64,000 nt of DNA from Anaspis maculata. Its lineage: Eukaryota > Arthropoda > Insecta > Coleoptera > Scraptiidae. The notes beneath the pieces are model-generated. The model was given only the letters and a program-made list of their open reading frames with translations. It was not told where the DNA came from and made no database searches. This document shows positions 44,236 to 55,478 of the stretch, one piece after another. Position 1 is the stretch's first letter; the number at the start of each line of letters is the position of its first letter. The position numbers were made by a program, and so were the translations under genes. The stretch lies in the NCBI GenBank assembly GCA_949128115.1, contig OX421965.1, forward strand, positions 30,065,681-30,129,680, written 5' to 3'.

Positions 44236-44658
44236 GCAGGGGTGTTTGCAAACTTGCGGTATAAAATTGAACCGCAGTTAGAGTATCAGAAAAATGTTGA
44301 ACAAAATTTAGAGCTTTTATTTTTGGAAATATGGTGGGCCGCAAAAAGTGGTCCTTCGACCCCTTCTATTTTTGTTGTTTCATTGTTACTGTAGGTACAC
44401 TAAACAAAAGTACAAAACCTCGTACAAAACCCATTCAAAGGTTCAAAAAATTTGCTTTTTGGTATGATGAAAAGAATTTACTAAATTCTTTCAAAATAAT
44501 GGAAATAGAAAGGGTCGAAGAACCACCTTTTGACCCCTCCATATTTCCATAAAAATTATAATTTTTTTTCAACAATAATCTGCGAAATAATCTGGCACTT
44601 TAGGAGCATTTTCCTACCTGCTGTTCAATTTTCTACCCCAAGTTTACAAACACCCTGC
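44236..44658. mobile_element. Foldback MITE (~420 bp)
   Basis: Ends GCAGGGGTGTTTGCAAACTTG-like (20 bp) and CAAGTTTACAAACACCCTGC. Arms contain GGTGGGCC...GGTCCTTCGACCCC-type sequence and its partner near 44510-44540. A detached copy of one arm lies at about 45460-45545. Confidence 0.65.
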
Positions 44659-44758
44659 ATACTCGAGTGTTATCTTCGAGAACATTCCACGCAGGACCCG
44701 TCTCAGCTGCCTGTAAAGTTGATTTCAAAAAATTCGGCTTCGTAAAAATAAATAAAAA

Positions 44759-44900
44759 AGCAAAAATAAAGTGACAATCTGGGGGGCTATGGCTACGCGG
44801 CTGATATGACACCTGCAAAAGTTTTGGAGCGAAACTATCAGCGGTCATCTAGCCGTATCCTCCCAGCGCTCTAGCTTATTGTCACTTTATTATTTTTGCT
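44759..44900 (+). mobile_element. MITE with AGCAAAAATAAAGTGACAA ends, copy 1
   Basis: The left end AGCAAAAATAAAGTGACAA and right end TTGTCACTTTATTATTTTTG are inverted. The interior contains GTTTTGGAGCGAAACTATCA and AGCCGTATCCTCCCAG. A second copy in the same orientation is at 59963-60097. Confidence 0.8.
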
Positions 44901-44942
44901 CCAAAAAGTCATTCTATTGAAAATAAAAAGTGAACGAGATAG

Positions 44943-45132
44943 TACAGGGTGATCACGCGAAATGGGACCCCCCAACTGAACGCATCCTTTTTGAGATATT
45001 TTTTAAAATAAAAAACTAATCCTTGATAATTTTTCCTGTACTTTTCGAATATATTTACCATGATTTTCTATATCTCATAATATACCATCAGGGTGTTGAA
45101 GAAAAAAAGTTGAGTTTTTGCCACACCCTGTA
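44943..45132. mobile_element. Short element bounded by TACAGGGTG / CACCCTGTA
   Basis: 190 bp with the terminal motif shared by many foldbacks in this window. There is no long internal palindrome. Confidence 0.55.
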
Positions 45133-45199
45133 TTTACTTATTGTAATCTAGACAGTTTGCTTTGCTGATTACAAAATTGTATGGCACTTGTCGATTTTT

Positions 45200-45452
45200 T
45201 TCGAATAACTTGTCAAAAAAATTAATAAAATTTGAATTTCATGGATATTATTCTAATAAGATGGCTGTGATTACAGCACTAAATACCCAATAAACACTAA
45301 AACTGATTTTTAGGCTACAAATTAACGAAACATTGGATTTGAATGGAAACAAGTTTCACTTCTGAAATTTAGTGCTGTAATCACAGCCATCTTATTAGAA
45401 TAATATCCACGAAATTGAGATTTAATTAATTTTTTTGACAAGTTATTTGAAT
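45200..45452. mobile_element. Palindromic MITE (~250 bp)
   Basis: Arms AATAACTTGTCAAAAAAATT and GGATATTATTCTAATAAGAT (continuing TGGCTGTGATTACAGCAC) have inverted partners at 45388-45452. The centre is about 70 bp. Confidence 0.75.
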
Positions 45453-45925
45453 AACTAAATTTTTTTCAACATTTTTCTGATACTCTTGAAGCATTTCCCT
45501 AACTGCGGTTCAATTTGCTACCCCAAGTTTGCAAACATCCTGGAAAGAGTGTAAAGTAGGTAGTTACTCGTAAGTAAACCAAATCGAACTTACCGCTAGA
45601 AGTATTCTTGGTTGCCTAACTTAGGGGCAATCTGTTCAAATCGAAACGTCAAAATCATATGGCGATCGCAGATTTCTGTCAAACTACTCAAAGTTCCATA
45701 ACCAACAAAGTGTTGTGAAAGTCAAAATATGATTTAAGCACCTACCTCGTCAGAACTTTTATTAAACTCATCATTAAACTAGTCAAAATTAATTGAGCTA
45801 GGTAAGTGTGTATTTGGACTCAGCTTTGCGTTCTAATATCTCTTCTTGTCGCTGTTTGCCTTGCCACTTTTCGACCTGCAATTCAACCTTTTGACCTTTC
45901 TCATTTTTAATCAGCAGACTCTACA

Positions 45926-48900
45926 ATGATGAATCTACGCCTAAACAGCCCGAAAATGGTATAATTATAACACCATTGCCAGTGATTTCACAATTGAGTG
46001 CTTACAATTACATTTCAGGGCTTACGATATGCATCACAAAAATCACACTTGGAATCTTTGAAGGAACGCATACTCAATGGTCCGAGTCTCCAGGACTTCA
46101 TCAACAGTCCTAAGCCAGTGCAAGAGGAGCCTACTGAGGCATGGAAAGACTACCAAGGTAAACTGAGGAAAGCCAAAGGAGAAAACGAGAGGCTCAGGCT
46201 ACCTCCGTGGCTCAAAACCACCATTCCGACCGGGAAAAGGTTTTCTGAACTCAAGGAACAGTTACGTAAGCTAAATTTGCATACAGTGTGTGAAGAAGCT
46301 AGGTGTCCAAATATTGGAGAGTGCTGGGGCGGAGGAGAACATGGAACCGCTACAGCTACCATTATGGTAATATTTATTCTCCAATTTCCATTGAAATAAC
46401 TTCGATTTTGACTTTCAGTTGTTGGGTGATACTTGCACGAGGGGCTGTAGGTTTTGTTCGGTGAAAACATCCAGAGCTCCGCCTCCCCCGGATCCCAATG
46501 AACCTGTGAATACAGCGACAGCAATAGCATCATGGGGCTTAGATTACATTGTGTTGACTTCGGTAGATCGAGATGGTACTATTCGGTATTGATATTGCCA
46601 GAGAATAATTCCTAAAAAAATAATCTTTATAGATTTACCTGATGGCGGTTCGAATCACTTTGCGGAAACTGTAAGAGAGTTGAAGAAACAGTAAGCTGGA
46701 TTTTCAATTTTAAATATTCCCAAGTACTTAAAAGTTGTATTGTAGAAAGAGTGAAATATTGGTCGAGTGTTTGGTACCTGATTTTCGAGGAGACTTGAAT
46801 GCTGTCAAGACCATTGTTGAATCAGGCCTGGATGTCTATGCTCACAATATTGAAACTGTTGAAGCTCTTACTCCGTTTGTTAGAGATCCCAGGGCAAAAT
46901 ACAGGTAAGCCTAAAGGTCTCGATCTTGGCTGATAAAAAATCAAAATTTCCATTCGGAGTTTGACGGGATTGACTGAATAAGTGCTATACAGGATGCCCC
47001 AAAAGAACCCCATTACAAGTCCAGAGAGATAAATATGAAATCTACTCAAAAACACAGAAAAAATATTCAAAAAAATCGATAGGTACCTACATTTATTTTT
47101 GAAGAGGTGTGAGGTCAAAGGATGGAAATTGCTTCCCCTCTTTTTGCGTTATTCAAAGTGATTTTGAGAAACTGTTTGTGATAAACTAGTAAATAATCAG
47201 TAAAAATTATCACCTCTATTAAATATACAGGGTGGTTCATAGATCTCAGCGGTTCAGTTTTCTGCAAAAACGCGTCTAAAAATGCTCCTATGGAACGAGG
47301 AGCGAGAAAGCGAAACGAGGAGAGTAAATTATTTCAGGGACCAGTGAAATATTGTCTAGGGATTATTGAAAAAAACTGGATTTTTGCGATTTATCACTCG
47401 CCTGTATCGTAATAAAAATTCAGTGCACACCTACTGGTTGATAACTTCTACTGATTAGTCTATGACAAACAGTTCCCAAAAAAACACTTTAAACAAGGTG
47501 TCCAGAAAATGGCGGAAAAGCTCTGCAGCACCTTGTGGAAGACCCTTCAAGGAATTCCGAAGAAAATGATTGAAAAAATCTACGACTTTAATTTTTGGAA
47601 CGCTCAGGGGTCCAAAAATGGTCCTTTGAATATTAATTTTCTTAGTTTCTGACTCACCCGATTCACCCTGTAAATAAAAAACTCGATGCACATCCAGCGG
47701 TAGATACAATTTCTTTTTCATGAAGCTGGATTCCCAGATGCGAATATTCGGACAGAAAATGCGAAATTTGATGTCAAAGTCCTCATATTGGCCAATCAGA
47801 GCCCTCAAATTCAAAATTTGACATAATATTTCGCATTTTCTGTCCGAATATTCGCGTTTGGGAACCCAGCTTTTAATTCTGCCATCAATAGTAAACTGAA
47901 ATCTTTTGAAATTATAAATCTTGAAGGCTTCAAAGGGCCGTCCCTTGACCCTTAATAGCCCCAAAGTGAAAGTCGAAGAATTTTTTTATAATTTCTTTTG
48001 AATTACCTGAAGGGTCCCTTACAACGTACTGGAGAGCTTTTCCGCCATCTTCTGGACACCCTGTATAACGCGAATGCGACAGTTTTGATGCATTCTGTAT
48101 AGGTGTTTTCTATTTCGATATCAAAGCTAACTTCAAATAGAAATTTTATTAGTACCTATTTGTGGGATTTTGAATGAAGGAGCATAGCGACCATGTGAAA
48201 TACATTCCTTGAGTTGGCAGCAATCACACCTCACCGGGTGCTTTGCTTGAATCTCTTGCAGGGGATTTATACAGGGTGAAACAGGAAAAAAAAATGAAAA
48301 ATTATATACCATGAACTATACATAGTGTCCCAGAATAAGTGTTACAAAATTCACAGGGAGATAGAAAATTGAAAAATAAGGGGACTTATCTTGGTTAACA
48401 TACCTTCGCAAACGTATATCAACGGAGATACAGGCCTTCAAAGGTGTTTTTCAAAAACAGTTTTTTATGCATAACTTTTGAACTGTTCAACCGATTTTAT
48501 TCAAATTCAAATTAAAATTTACTGAAACAGATCTCCATTGAACAATAATAACGCATTTCATCAAACATTTTCAAGGACGAATATAATAGGGGATACTCTC
48601 CCCTGTTTCCCTTATTTTTTACCCTCCTGAATATTTTTGGAAATGGTTTCAATTTTTGAATTTAAATTTTTTGAATGTTATTGTTGACATAGACTATTGT
48701 GGTAATAATAAATGTAATGATTTTGATGTTGTTCTGGTATGTGTATATTTCAGACTAAGCTATGAAAATAGATAGGAACCTTTAGGGCGTTTATGCAGAA
48801 TCTGAGTGACGGTGATCAAGATTTTTAATTTAGCTAAACTTGTGTCGGGTCAGGGTGTTTCAAAAATTAGAGCTATTGTATTAAACGAATAATCACCAGT

Positions 48901-51900
48901 GAGGTTGTTGTATATGAAACTATGTTTGGGATATATGATTTTTCTCTGTTCAATTTTGGTTTTGTATCCTTCTTGTTTTGTGCTTGTGGGCTGAAATTAT
49001 TATTTTGTTCCTTGTATACATCATTATTTCGGGATCAGATCCATTGTAAGAAGTTCTTTGAAACAATAAATCAATAATGATAATAATAATAATAATTCCA
49101 CGTTCAATTTAAAGAAAAAAGTTACTTCACAAAATTCTGATTGAGGCTTCATTTTCGAGAAATTTGGGTTTGAAACTTTGGGAAAGATCTCAAAATCTCC
49201 ACTTCTCAGGGTCTAAATAGTTTTCCCCTGACAAACTCCATGTTTCTCAGCAAAAACGGTGTTTTATCAACTAAAAACACCCAGAAAACTCAAATGTTGA
49301 CGAATCATGAGTTTTGAATTTTAATTTTCAGGTCCTGGAAAGTGGCGATTTCGAGATGTTTTACAATGCTTCAAACCCAAATATCTCAAAAACGAAGCTT
49401 CTAATCTAAATTTTGCAAGGGTAACTTTTTCCTTAAAACCCAACGTAGAATTCGAAAATTGTAACTATTTCCAAAAAATGTTCGGGTGGTTGAAAATAGG
49501 GGGAAAAGGGGGAGGGTACCCCCTATTATCTTCGCTCCTAAATATTTTTAATAAAAAACGTTATCATTTTTCAATAGAGGCCTGTCCTAGTAAACTTTGG
49601 GTTGAATTTTAATAAAATCGGTTGAACGTTTCAGAAGTATTGCAAAAAAAATTATTTTCAAAAAACAATTTTGAAGGCTTGTATCTCCGTTATTATACAT
49701 TTGCGAGGGTATTTAATAATTATGCAAAATTCATCTGATGGATTGGGACCAAGTTCGGCAGGAATCAACACAACAACACAGTCAAATCACTTCTGCAGTT
49801 GAAGCTTTCCACCTTTTCCCAGTCTGGAGCTACGGATTTTCAATAATTTTTTCTGTGAGGTGTGATTGCTGGCCATCTAAGGAATGAATTCCACATAGTC
49901 GCTATGCTCCTTCACTCAAAATCCCACGGGATTACATGAGCTCCTGAACTATATCTGTTAATTCATTTTATCCATAATGTTAGGTACTCGTACAGGTGGT
50001 CCAGAGAAACTGGAATAATCATTTGAAAAGATTTATAAGTGCTCAACTCAAATTTGCATTGAGTTTATAAGAATGTACTTGTACAAGGGTCCCAAAAGTA
50101 ACTGCTACACATTGAAACTGGTGATGGAAAAATGCAAAGAAAGATCATTTTGAGATTTGAGGATTCAAAAGGATTCACTTGAAAACGTCAAATTCTACAA
50201 AATTTAGTAGGCTTGTGACGAAACCGAGAGGATCATGGATACGCGTATCTTCTAGTATAAGTACAATGTCTTTATTAATAAGTAATTACCCCCTCCCAGT
50301 AACACATCTTGTTCATCTAAATGCTAACTCAGTAAGCTCCCGTTGCCGTGATCCCTCCTCTTATAACCTCGGGGTCCTCGAGCCCTACGTCATAGATCCG
50401 CTTCTTTCGCTCGAAATGGGTCGTTGGACCGTTGACTCGGCGAATTCCTGCTCCCGGGATCGACACCTTCGTCCGCCGGATGTGTTCTGCTGATGCTAGA
50501 ATTACATCTCCCCGTCATCAAATTTTGGTCAGCCCGACCAAAGACTCCAGACTTGACTGTTGTGCGGTTCTTCCCATTGCTTCAGTCGTAGTAGATAGAC
50601 TTGACTGTTGTGCTGTTCTTCCCATTGCTTCAGTCGTAGTAGATATTATATTCGTCCGAAGCCAAGGCATAGTCCAGGGTGGGCCTTCGTTCTCACGTTT
50701 TCCTTCGGGGCCTTGGTCCTCACATTGTACCTACATGAAAAGATCGGAAACGAAACATACTTGATTTAGTTCCGATTTCAGAGCGAAAAATACCTCGCCT
50801 AGGTCACCCTTTCGGAGGTGCGGTATATATTTTCCCTTTCATCGTACATTCAACCTTTCTAAACCTTAAGCTTCATTATTATTATCACCCCACATGAGCT
50901 ACATCTTCTTCGTTTATTCTTACTTTGAACAGTTAATTGTGCTGAGCCAGCATTCTTCACCTCTGAAAATCAATCCGCCATTCTTATCAGAACTTTCAGC
51001 CGGTCCATCTTCGGGTGTACCTCGTCGTCTCACTCGTATACTTTTACTGGTTTGAGGTCTTCAACATTCACCTGTTTAATTTTTCCTAATTCAAAAACCA
51101 CCAGAGACATTACGTTTGTTACCGTGTGGGACCCATCGTATTTCATTCCCAATTTTGAGTCGAACTGTTTCGCCGCCGATGACAAAAGATGGAATTTCCT
51201 CATCACTTTGTCTCCCAGCTGCGATCGCCAGTCCCGGTGTCAAATATTGTAGTGGTTTGCTTTTTTCCTCGACGCTCCATGTACAAATGTCGAACAAATT
51301 CGAACGCTTCTTGCAGTTCCTGACGGTCCTCTGCCGGCATTACATCCCCTTCAGGCAAGCTCCCCTTCATGACTAGGCTAGGTCCATTCAGTTCTCGTCA
51401 AAAATTTGAAAATGCTAGTGAAAATTTGGTCCTCTCCACAGAACGGGGCAAATTTCCGGTAAAGTGGAGGAAAGCATTCACCGGCGCGGCGTCGGTATTA
51501 GGCCTCGTTGCGGAAACAGGCCGACGTTAAATAAACGAATACAAAAAAACAACTGGGCGATGGCCGTTTTTATTACTCTGTTCACTCTTCCAACCGGATT
51601 TGCGTGGAGGGTATATTTCAATAAAATAGGAAAAATAAAGTTCAAAGTTTTTGAAAAAACAGTTCTAAAATGGTCTAAATGACTCCTTATAAATTTTAGC
51701 ATCAATAATGAAGTATTTTAGCGCCATTTCTGCGATAAGAACCTTTCATTTGGTGAAAACATCAATCAGCAACTCCACCTGTTTTTCTACATACACAAAT
51801 TAATATCGACTAAACTCTCAGCTCAGAAGACATGTTATATTGCATTATTCTGGAATCAGAATTTTGTAGTCTATCCAAATCTGTCGAAAAAATAGAGAAT

Positions 51901-54192
51901 GGAAAAAATCTCGATGAAGTAACTGCTGTAAAACAGGAAGAGGTAGAAAAATGAAAATATCTGTATAAAATAATCAATTTCATCTGTTTAACCGTTTTTC
52001 AAAAATTCCTACAGGAGAAAAAATAAATCCAGGTTTCGAAACTTGACACCCTATCTGTACAGTGTGGGCCATTCTTCCGTAGCAGCGGCTTTGCCATTTG
52101 AAATATCAATTCCGAGTCTGGTTATAGTGGGTTCAAAATATCTACAGCATGAATTTTTTTTTAGCTATAAGAAGGTGTCCCATTTGTATGGGGGAGCAAA
52201 AAACGATTATTTCAAATGAATGCTTCATTTTTTATTTCATTTTCTCAAGTTTTTTCAGTTTTTGAAGCTCTATTAACAGGTTCTTTCTTTTTCTGTCACT
52301 GATCTGATCTAAGTTAGAAACAGACAAAGCGAGAAATCACATGCGCGAAAGTGACATACCACTAGCAACTCAGGTCAGAATACTTAGTTTAGGTGGTAAA
52401 AGGAAAGCACCTATTATATTTATATTTTATTTTCTCAGTTTGTGGCAATGCTGCCAACTGAGAATGGAATACTGAAACAGCAACAAAACTGAATACAAGC
52501 AAGATAGTGGTTGGTCATAGTTCTAATTTAGACTATTAGACTAGATTATTCTAGTATCTGTCGACCGTCAGCAAAAAATCTGTTTTAACCTAAGATTCCT
52601 TATTTCTTGTCGTGAGTATATAAAGACGAAATAAATATTGGATGCTGGAGAGCTATACAGGTGTCCCGAAAATATACCGACAACGTTCTAAGGCAGCTTG
52701 CTCTCATCAAAACAAGAAAAAAAGTTTCTATGAACATGGGTCCGGAAACGCTTCCTAAGGGAGCTACAGGCCGCTGAAGGTGGGACCCTGAAGATGGTTT
52801 TTATTCAATATCTCCGAAACCGTTCAAGAAAAATCAATCAAACTTAACACATCCACTAACCTTCTTATGCTCAACAAAATGAGGCAAGATTAATTCCAAA
52901 ATAATTTACCAGGGGTGGGTCAGGCTGAGGTGTGAGGGTAAAAATAACCCTTACTCTTTTGAATGTGAATTGTTTCCAAATTCAACAAGAAATTATAGAA
53001 TATTGGAGTTTTCTACCTAACAAAAGCTCCTTTTTTCAACTTCGATAGATGCACCGTTTACGAGATATTTGAGTTTGAATGTATGAAAACGTGGTCAGAA
53101 ATGCTGATTTTATAATTACGATATTCAAGGCGAAAAAGAAACTGTTTCAAAGCAACTTCATTTTTGTTAGGCATTCAAATTTTGTTAAGCATAAGACGGT
53201 TATTGAATGTGTCAAGTTTGATTGATTTTCCTAGATGGGTTTCGGAAATATTAAATAAACAACCATCTTCAGGGTCCCACCTTTAGGGGCCTGTAGTTCC
53301 CTTATGAAGCGTTTCCGGACCCATGTTCATGACAACTTTTCTCCTTGTTTTGATGAGAGGAAGCTGTTCTAGAACATTGTCGGTGTATTTTCGGGACACC
53401 CTGTATAACTACTGCGGCGGGAAATCTATGAGTAGCTGCCTTAATGGTCGACTAAAAGATTAATTACTTCGTGTTGAAAAAAAACTAAACTTTGCAAATT
53501 TCAAAGTGCCGTAACTCATTGTTTTTTTGAATGGAATACCACCGTAAACTAAACTCACGTACCTGCGTAAATTTTTTTTTTAATGTAAGTCTGACGTTGA
53601 TAAATCGGGCGACTTTGGCGGCCAGAAAATTTCTTGGTTTTATCAGAACGGTTTATAGGGCTCTTCATTTAATAAATAACATTGTAGATACTAGAATAAA
53701 GACCACCACAGAATAAGATTCTTTACCGCAATGGCAGATCATAAAAAAGACAAAATATTCCGATTCTTCCTGACAACCTGTACTCAGAGTATATCTATTG
53801 AAATACTGTAAACTAATCAAATTATATTTTTGTTGACCAGGCAGTCTTTGGCGACTTTGGAAGCGGCTAAGGGCTTCAACCCAGATCTGATAACTAAATC
53901 TTCGATAATGCTGGGCTTGGGAGAAACTGATGACGAAGTCCTTCAAACCATGACCGATTTGAAAAACGCAGGCGTTGATTGTGTCACCCTGGGCCAGTAT
54001 ATGCAACCCACAAAAAAGCACTTACAGGTCAAAGAGTACGTGACGCCCGAGAGGTATAGTCACTGGGAAAAGGTTGGCAATGAAATGGGATTCTTGTATG
54101 TAGCCAGTGGGCCGTTAGTCAGGAGCTCTTACAAAGCAGGCGAATTTTTCATTGCTAGCATTTTGAAGAATCGCAAGGCTAGCGTGGCTTAA
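45926..54192 (+). CDS. Las: Lipoyl synthase, mitochondrial (LIAS/Las), six exons
   Basis: Radical-SAM enzyme that inserts two sulfurs into octanoyl groups on mitochondrial lipoyl-dependent proteins. Exons 45926-45958, 46019-46366, 46419-46575, 46633-46690, 46746-46904 and 53841-54192 join in phase to 368 residues (human about 372). All three metal motifs are present: auxiliary cluster C102-X4-C107-X5-C113 ([12 protein letters not shown]), radical-SAM C133-X3-C137-X2-C140 (CTRGCRFC), and the C-terminal RSSYKA (346-351) whose Ser is a cluster ligand. Other family blocks: [52 protein letters not shown]. The start uses the first of two adjacent ATGs; the short first exon is supported by splice borders and phase but not by homology. 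Four introns are 52-60 bp; the fifth is 6,936 bp and repeat-filled. AATAAA lies at 54236-54241. Confidence 0.95.
47226..48066. mobile_element. Foldback element with nested inner palindrome
   Basis: Starts TACAGGGTGG and ends ACACCCTGTAT. The inverted pair GGTGTCCAGAAAATGGCGGA (near 47497) and TCCGCCATCTTCTGGACACC (ending 48060) marks the arms. A central palindrome at about 47727-47872 has arms ATATTCGGACAGAAAATGCG and complement. A 169-codon minus-strand frame (47455-47964) is a by-product of these arms. Confidence 0.8.
48318..49725. mobile_element. Foldback element, left arm interrupted by a tailed insertion
   Basis: Left arm with AACCGATTTTATTCAAATT (near 48489) and GTTACTTC-type sequence (near 49121) pairs with AAAATCGGTTGAAC (near 49613) and the GTTACAATTTTCGAATTC complement (near 49450). 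The outer part includes the ATCTCCGTTATTATACATTTG segment also seen in the 10200-11262 foldback, so the families are related. The left arm carries an extra ~430 bp (about 48662-49095) absent from the right arm. Confidence 0.75.
48662..49095 (+). mobile_element. Retroposon-like insertion inside the 48318-49725 foldback
   Basis: It is present only in one arm. It ends AACAATAAATCAATAATG followed by a TAA/TAATAA simple-repeat tail, the usual layout of a non-LTR 3' end. No coding sequence is identifiable. Confidence 0.55.
50214..50903 (-). mobile_element. Putative gypsy LTR (690 bp)
   Basis: Plus-strand ends TGTGACGAAACC and GAGCTACA give TG...CA borders. On the minus strand a TATA-like AAATATATACC lies near 50823-50833, and an AATAAA lies near 50272-50277. 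A purine run (AAGAAGA, minus strand) borders the element-proximal end, as a polypurine tract would. Its position directly after the integrase end of the adjacent gypsy fragment supports the call. No second LTR is present. Confidence 0.6.
50549..50644. repeat. 48-bp tandem duplication within the LTR
   Basis: AGACTTGACTGTTGTGCGGT and the following 28 bases are repeated once in tandem (50549-50596 and 50597-50644) with one difference (GCGG / GCTG). It may be an LTR enhancer duplication. Confidence 0.9.
50904..51650 (-). pseudogene. 3' end of a Ty3/gypsy pol: integrase core end and C-terminal domain
   Basis: On the minus strand, 51620-51560 encodes [15 protein letters not shown], the end of a gypsy integrase core. 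It is followed by frame-broken sequence, then [18 protein letters not shown] and [12 protein letters not shown] from about 51215 to 51110, the integrase C-terminal domain. The frame ends [20 protein letters not shown] at about 51030. Reverse transcriptase, RNase H and the 5' LTR are missing. It is a truncated, frame-disrupted remnant. Confidence 0.85.
52654..53407. mobile_element. Foldback element (754 bp), TATACAGGTGTCCCGAAAATA ends
   Basis: The left end TATACAGGTGTCCCGAAAAT pairs with ATTTTCGGGACACCCTGTATA at the right. Arms run about 200 bp (GGACCCATGTTCAT, AGATGGTT and AAACTTGACACATTC-type blocks all have inverted partners) around a central segment. Confidence 0.85.
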
Positions 54193-55478
54193 AAGTAGAA
54201 ATGTATCTATGATATTTCAATTGTTGTGTATGACTAATAAAAATCTAATTGCTGTTCTAAATATGTGTTATTTAAAATTATGGTCAGCTTTGCCTGAAAC
54301 TAATGGATAATCGATGGCTTCAGTTCTGATGACAACTTCAGTGAAAAAATGGGTGTTGATGGTAATGAAATGCGACGCATTTGGAGCTACCTTCTTCTTA
54401 TTACGCAAAATAAAAATAATAATCTTCGCAAGTTTTTGCAAAAACTAGTTATTAGAGATAAGACTACCAATGTCAAAACCAAGTCGGGAATGGATCCTGG
54501 TACCAACAGTTGGGTAAGGCAAGACTCTATCAATTGAGCTGGGGTTGAAAAAATGCTATCAATGCATGTTTCAGACTTTTCTCTCCTTGGATGTCGATAT
54601 CTAAATATTTCTGATGAAAAAATATTCGCTTATCAATGTAGTCAATACTTTTGGAAACAAGTGTGAAGACAATAAAAACACAAAATCATACTTAATTACA
54701 ATGTTATTAGTGTTAATATGTACAATTTTACATAGAGTTATTCTAAAGTACAATCACACAAAATGCAATTACAATAAATATGGCACATGTAATAATATAA
54801 CTACAATTTATTTTTTTTACACAAGTTTTGTTGGAAAGTACTTACTTTATCAAAACTTTTGTAATAGGTCTCTATGACATATACTTATTAAAGGGTAGGT
54901 ATCGAAATATCTTGAGTACATGTAAAAAACAATAGTAATAATAATAATGAAGACAATAAATTGGCGGTCGATCTGATCGAAATTTCCAAAACCAAAGGGT
55001 AACATCGAACTAACAAGTAAAAAAAAAACATTTTGGTGAAAAATTCGAGATCTTGATGTTCCAAATATAAATAAACGAACAAATTCACGTTTGAAAAGAG
55101 ATCAGAGAGACCGCTCTCTCACTAACACGCAATTTACAAACAACGGATTTCCTCCACGACGTTTCGACACGGTGTCCGTTTCATCATCAGGGTGCAGGAG
55201 ATCGAGGAACTTAATGTTTTGACTAGATTAGAAGCCATTTCTTGTGATTTTTTTTTATTATCATGACTGGCTCGTTGTTCATTTTAAATAATCAGATAAC
55301 ACCACACTGGTGGATTTCACAGAATTCGGTAGAATGGAGAGAGGTATACGAATTGTGTTATTTTGCAAAATGACGTCGAACAAATTAATCATAATGAAAT
55401 TGTGTCTCTTTGGTAACCATGTAACGTTTGATCGCCGATTCGAGCGCGATGTGTGTTTCTAGTTCACTGGTTTTGTTA
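54193..55478. other. Region downstream of LIAS
   Basis: AT-rich with no family recognised apart from the LIAS polyadenylation signal (54236-54241) and the hammerhead motif at 55150-55199. Short frames here have no coding character. Confidence 0.6.
55150..55199 (-). ncRNA. Type I hammerhead ribozyme motif, Penelope-like element signature
   Basis: Read on the minus strand all catalytic core pieces are present in order. Stem I 5' strand UCCUGCAC; core CUGAUGA; one bulged U; stem II GAAACGG / CCGUGUC with loop ACA (6 of 7 pairs); core GAAA; a minimal stem III AC/GU with no loop; C at the cleavage site; stem I 3' strand GUGGAGGA (7 of 8 pairs). Penelope-like retroelements are known to carry type I hammerheads with such very short stem III, which act as dimers. 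No Penelope reverse transcriptase was found nearby. Confidence 0.75.

Larger units (their letters stand above)
41318..45925. other. mRpL41-LIAS intergenic region with transposon debris
   Basis: It contains a dispersed repeat (41440-41899, minus), a gag-like copia remnant (43260-43990), and a cluster of MITEs and foldbacks (44236-45452). The segment 42235-42960 begins with a GC-rich CAGGGGCAGACTGG stretch, like some hAT ends, but has no clear partner. The LIAS promoter should lie within 45460-45925. Confidence 0.7.
46905..53840 (+). other. LIAS intron 5 (6.9 kb), repeat-filled
   Basis: It holds foldbacks at 47226-48066, 48318-49725 and 52654-53407, a minus-strand gypsy fragment (50214-51650), and a partial dispersed repeat (49735-49870). 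No host exon was seen. The region 51700-52640 has no recognised content. Confidence 0.85.

Noticed and set aside
47455..47964. 169-codon minus-strand frame
   Set aside because: It lies entirely within the arms of the 47226-48066 foldback; the peptide has no recognisable domain.
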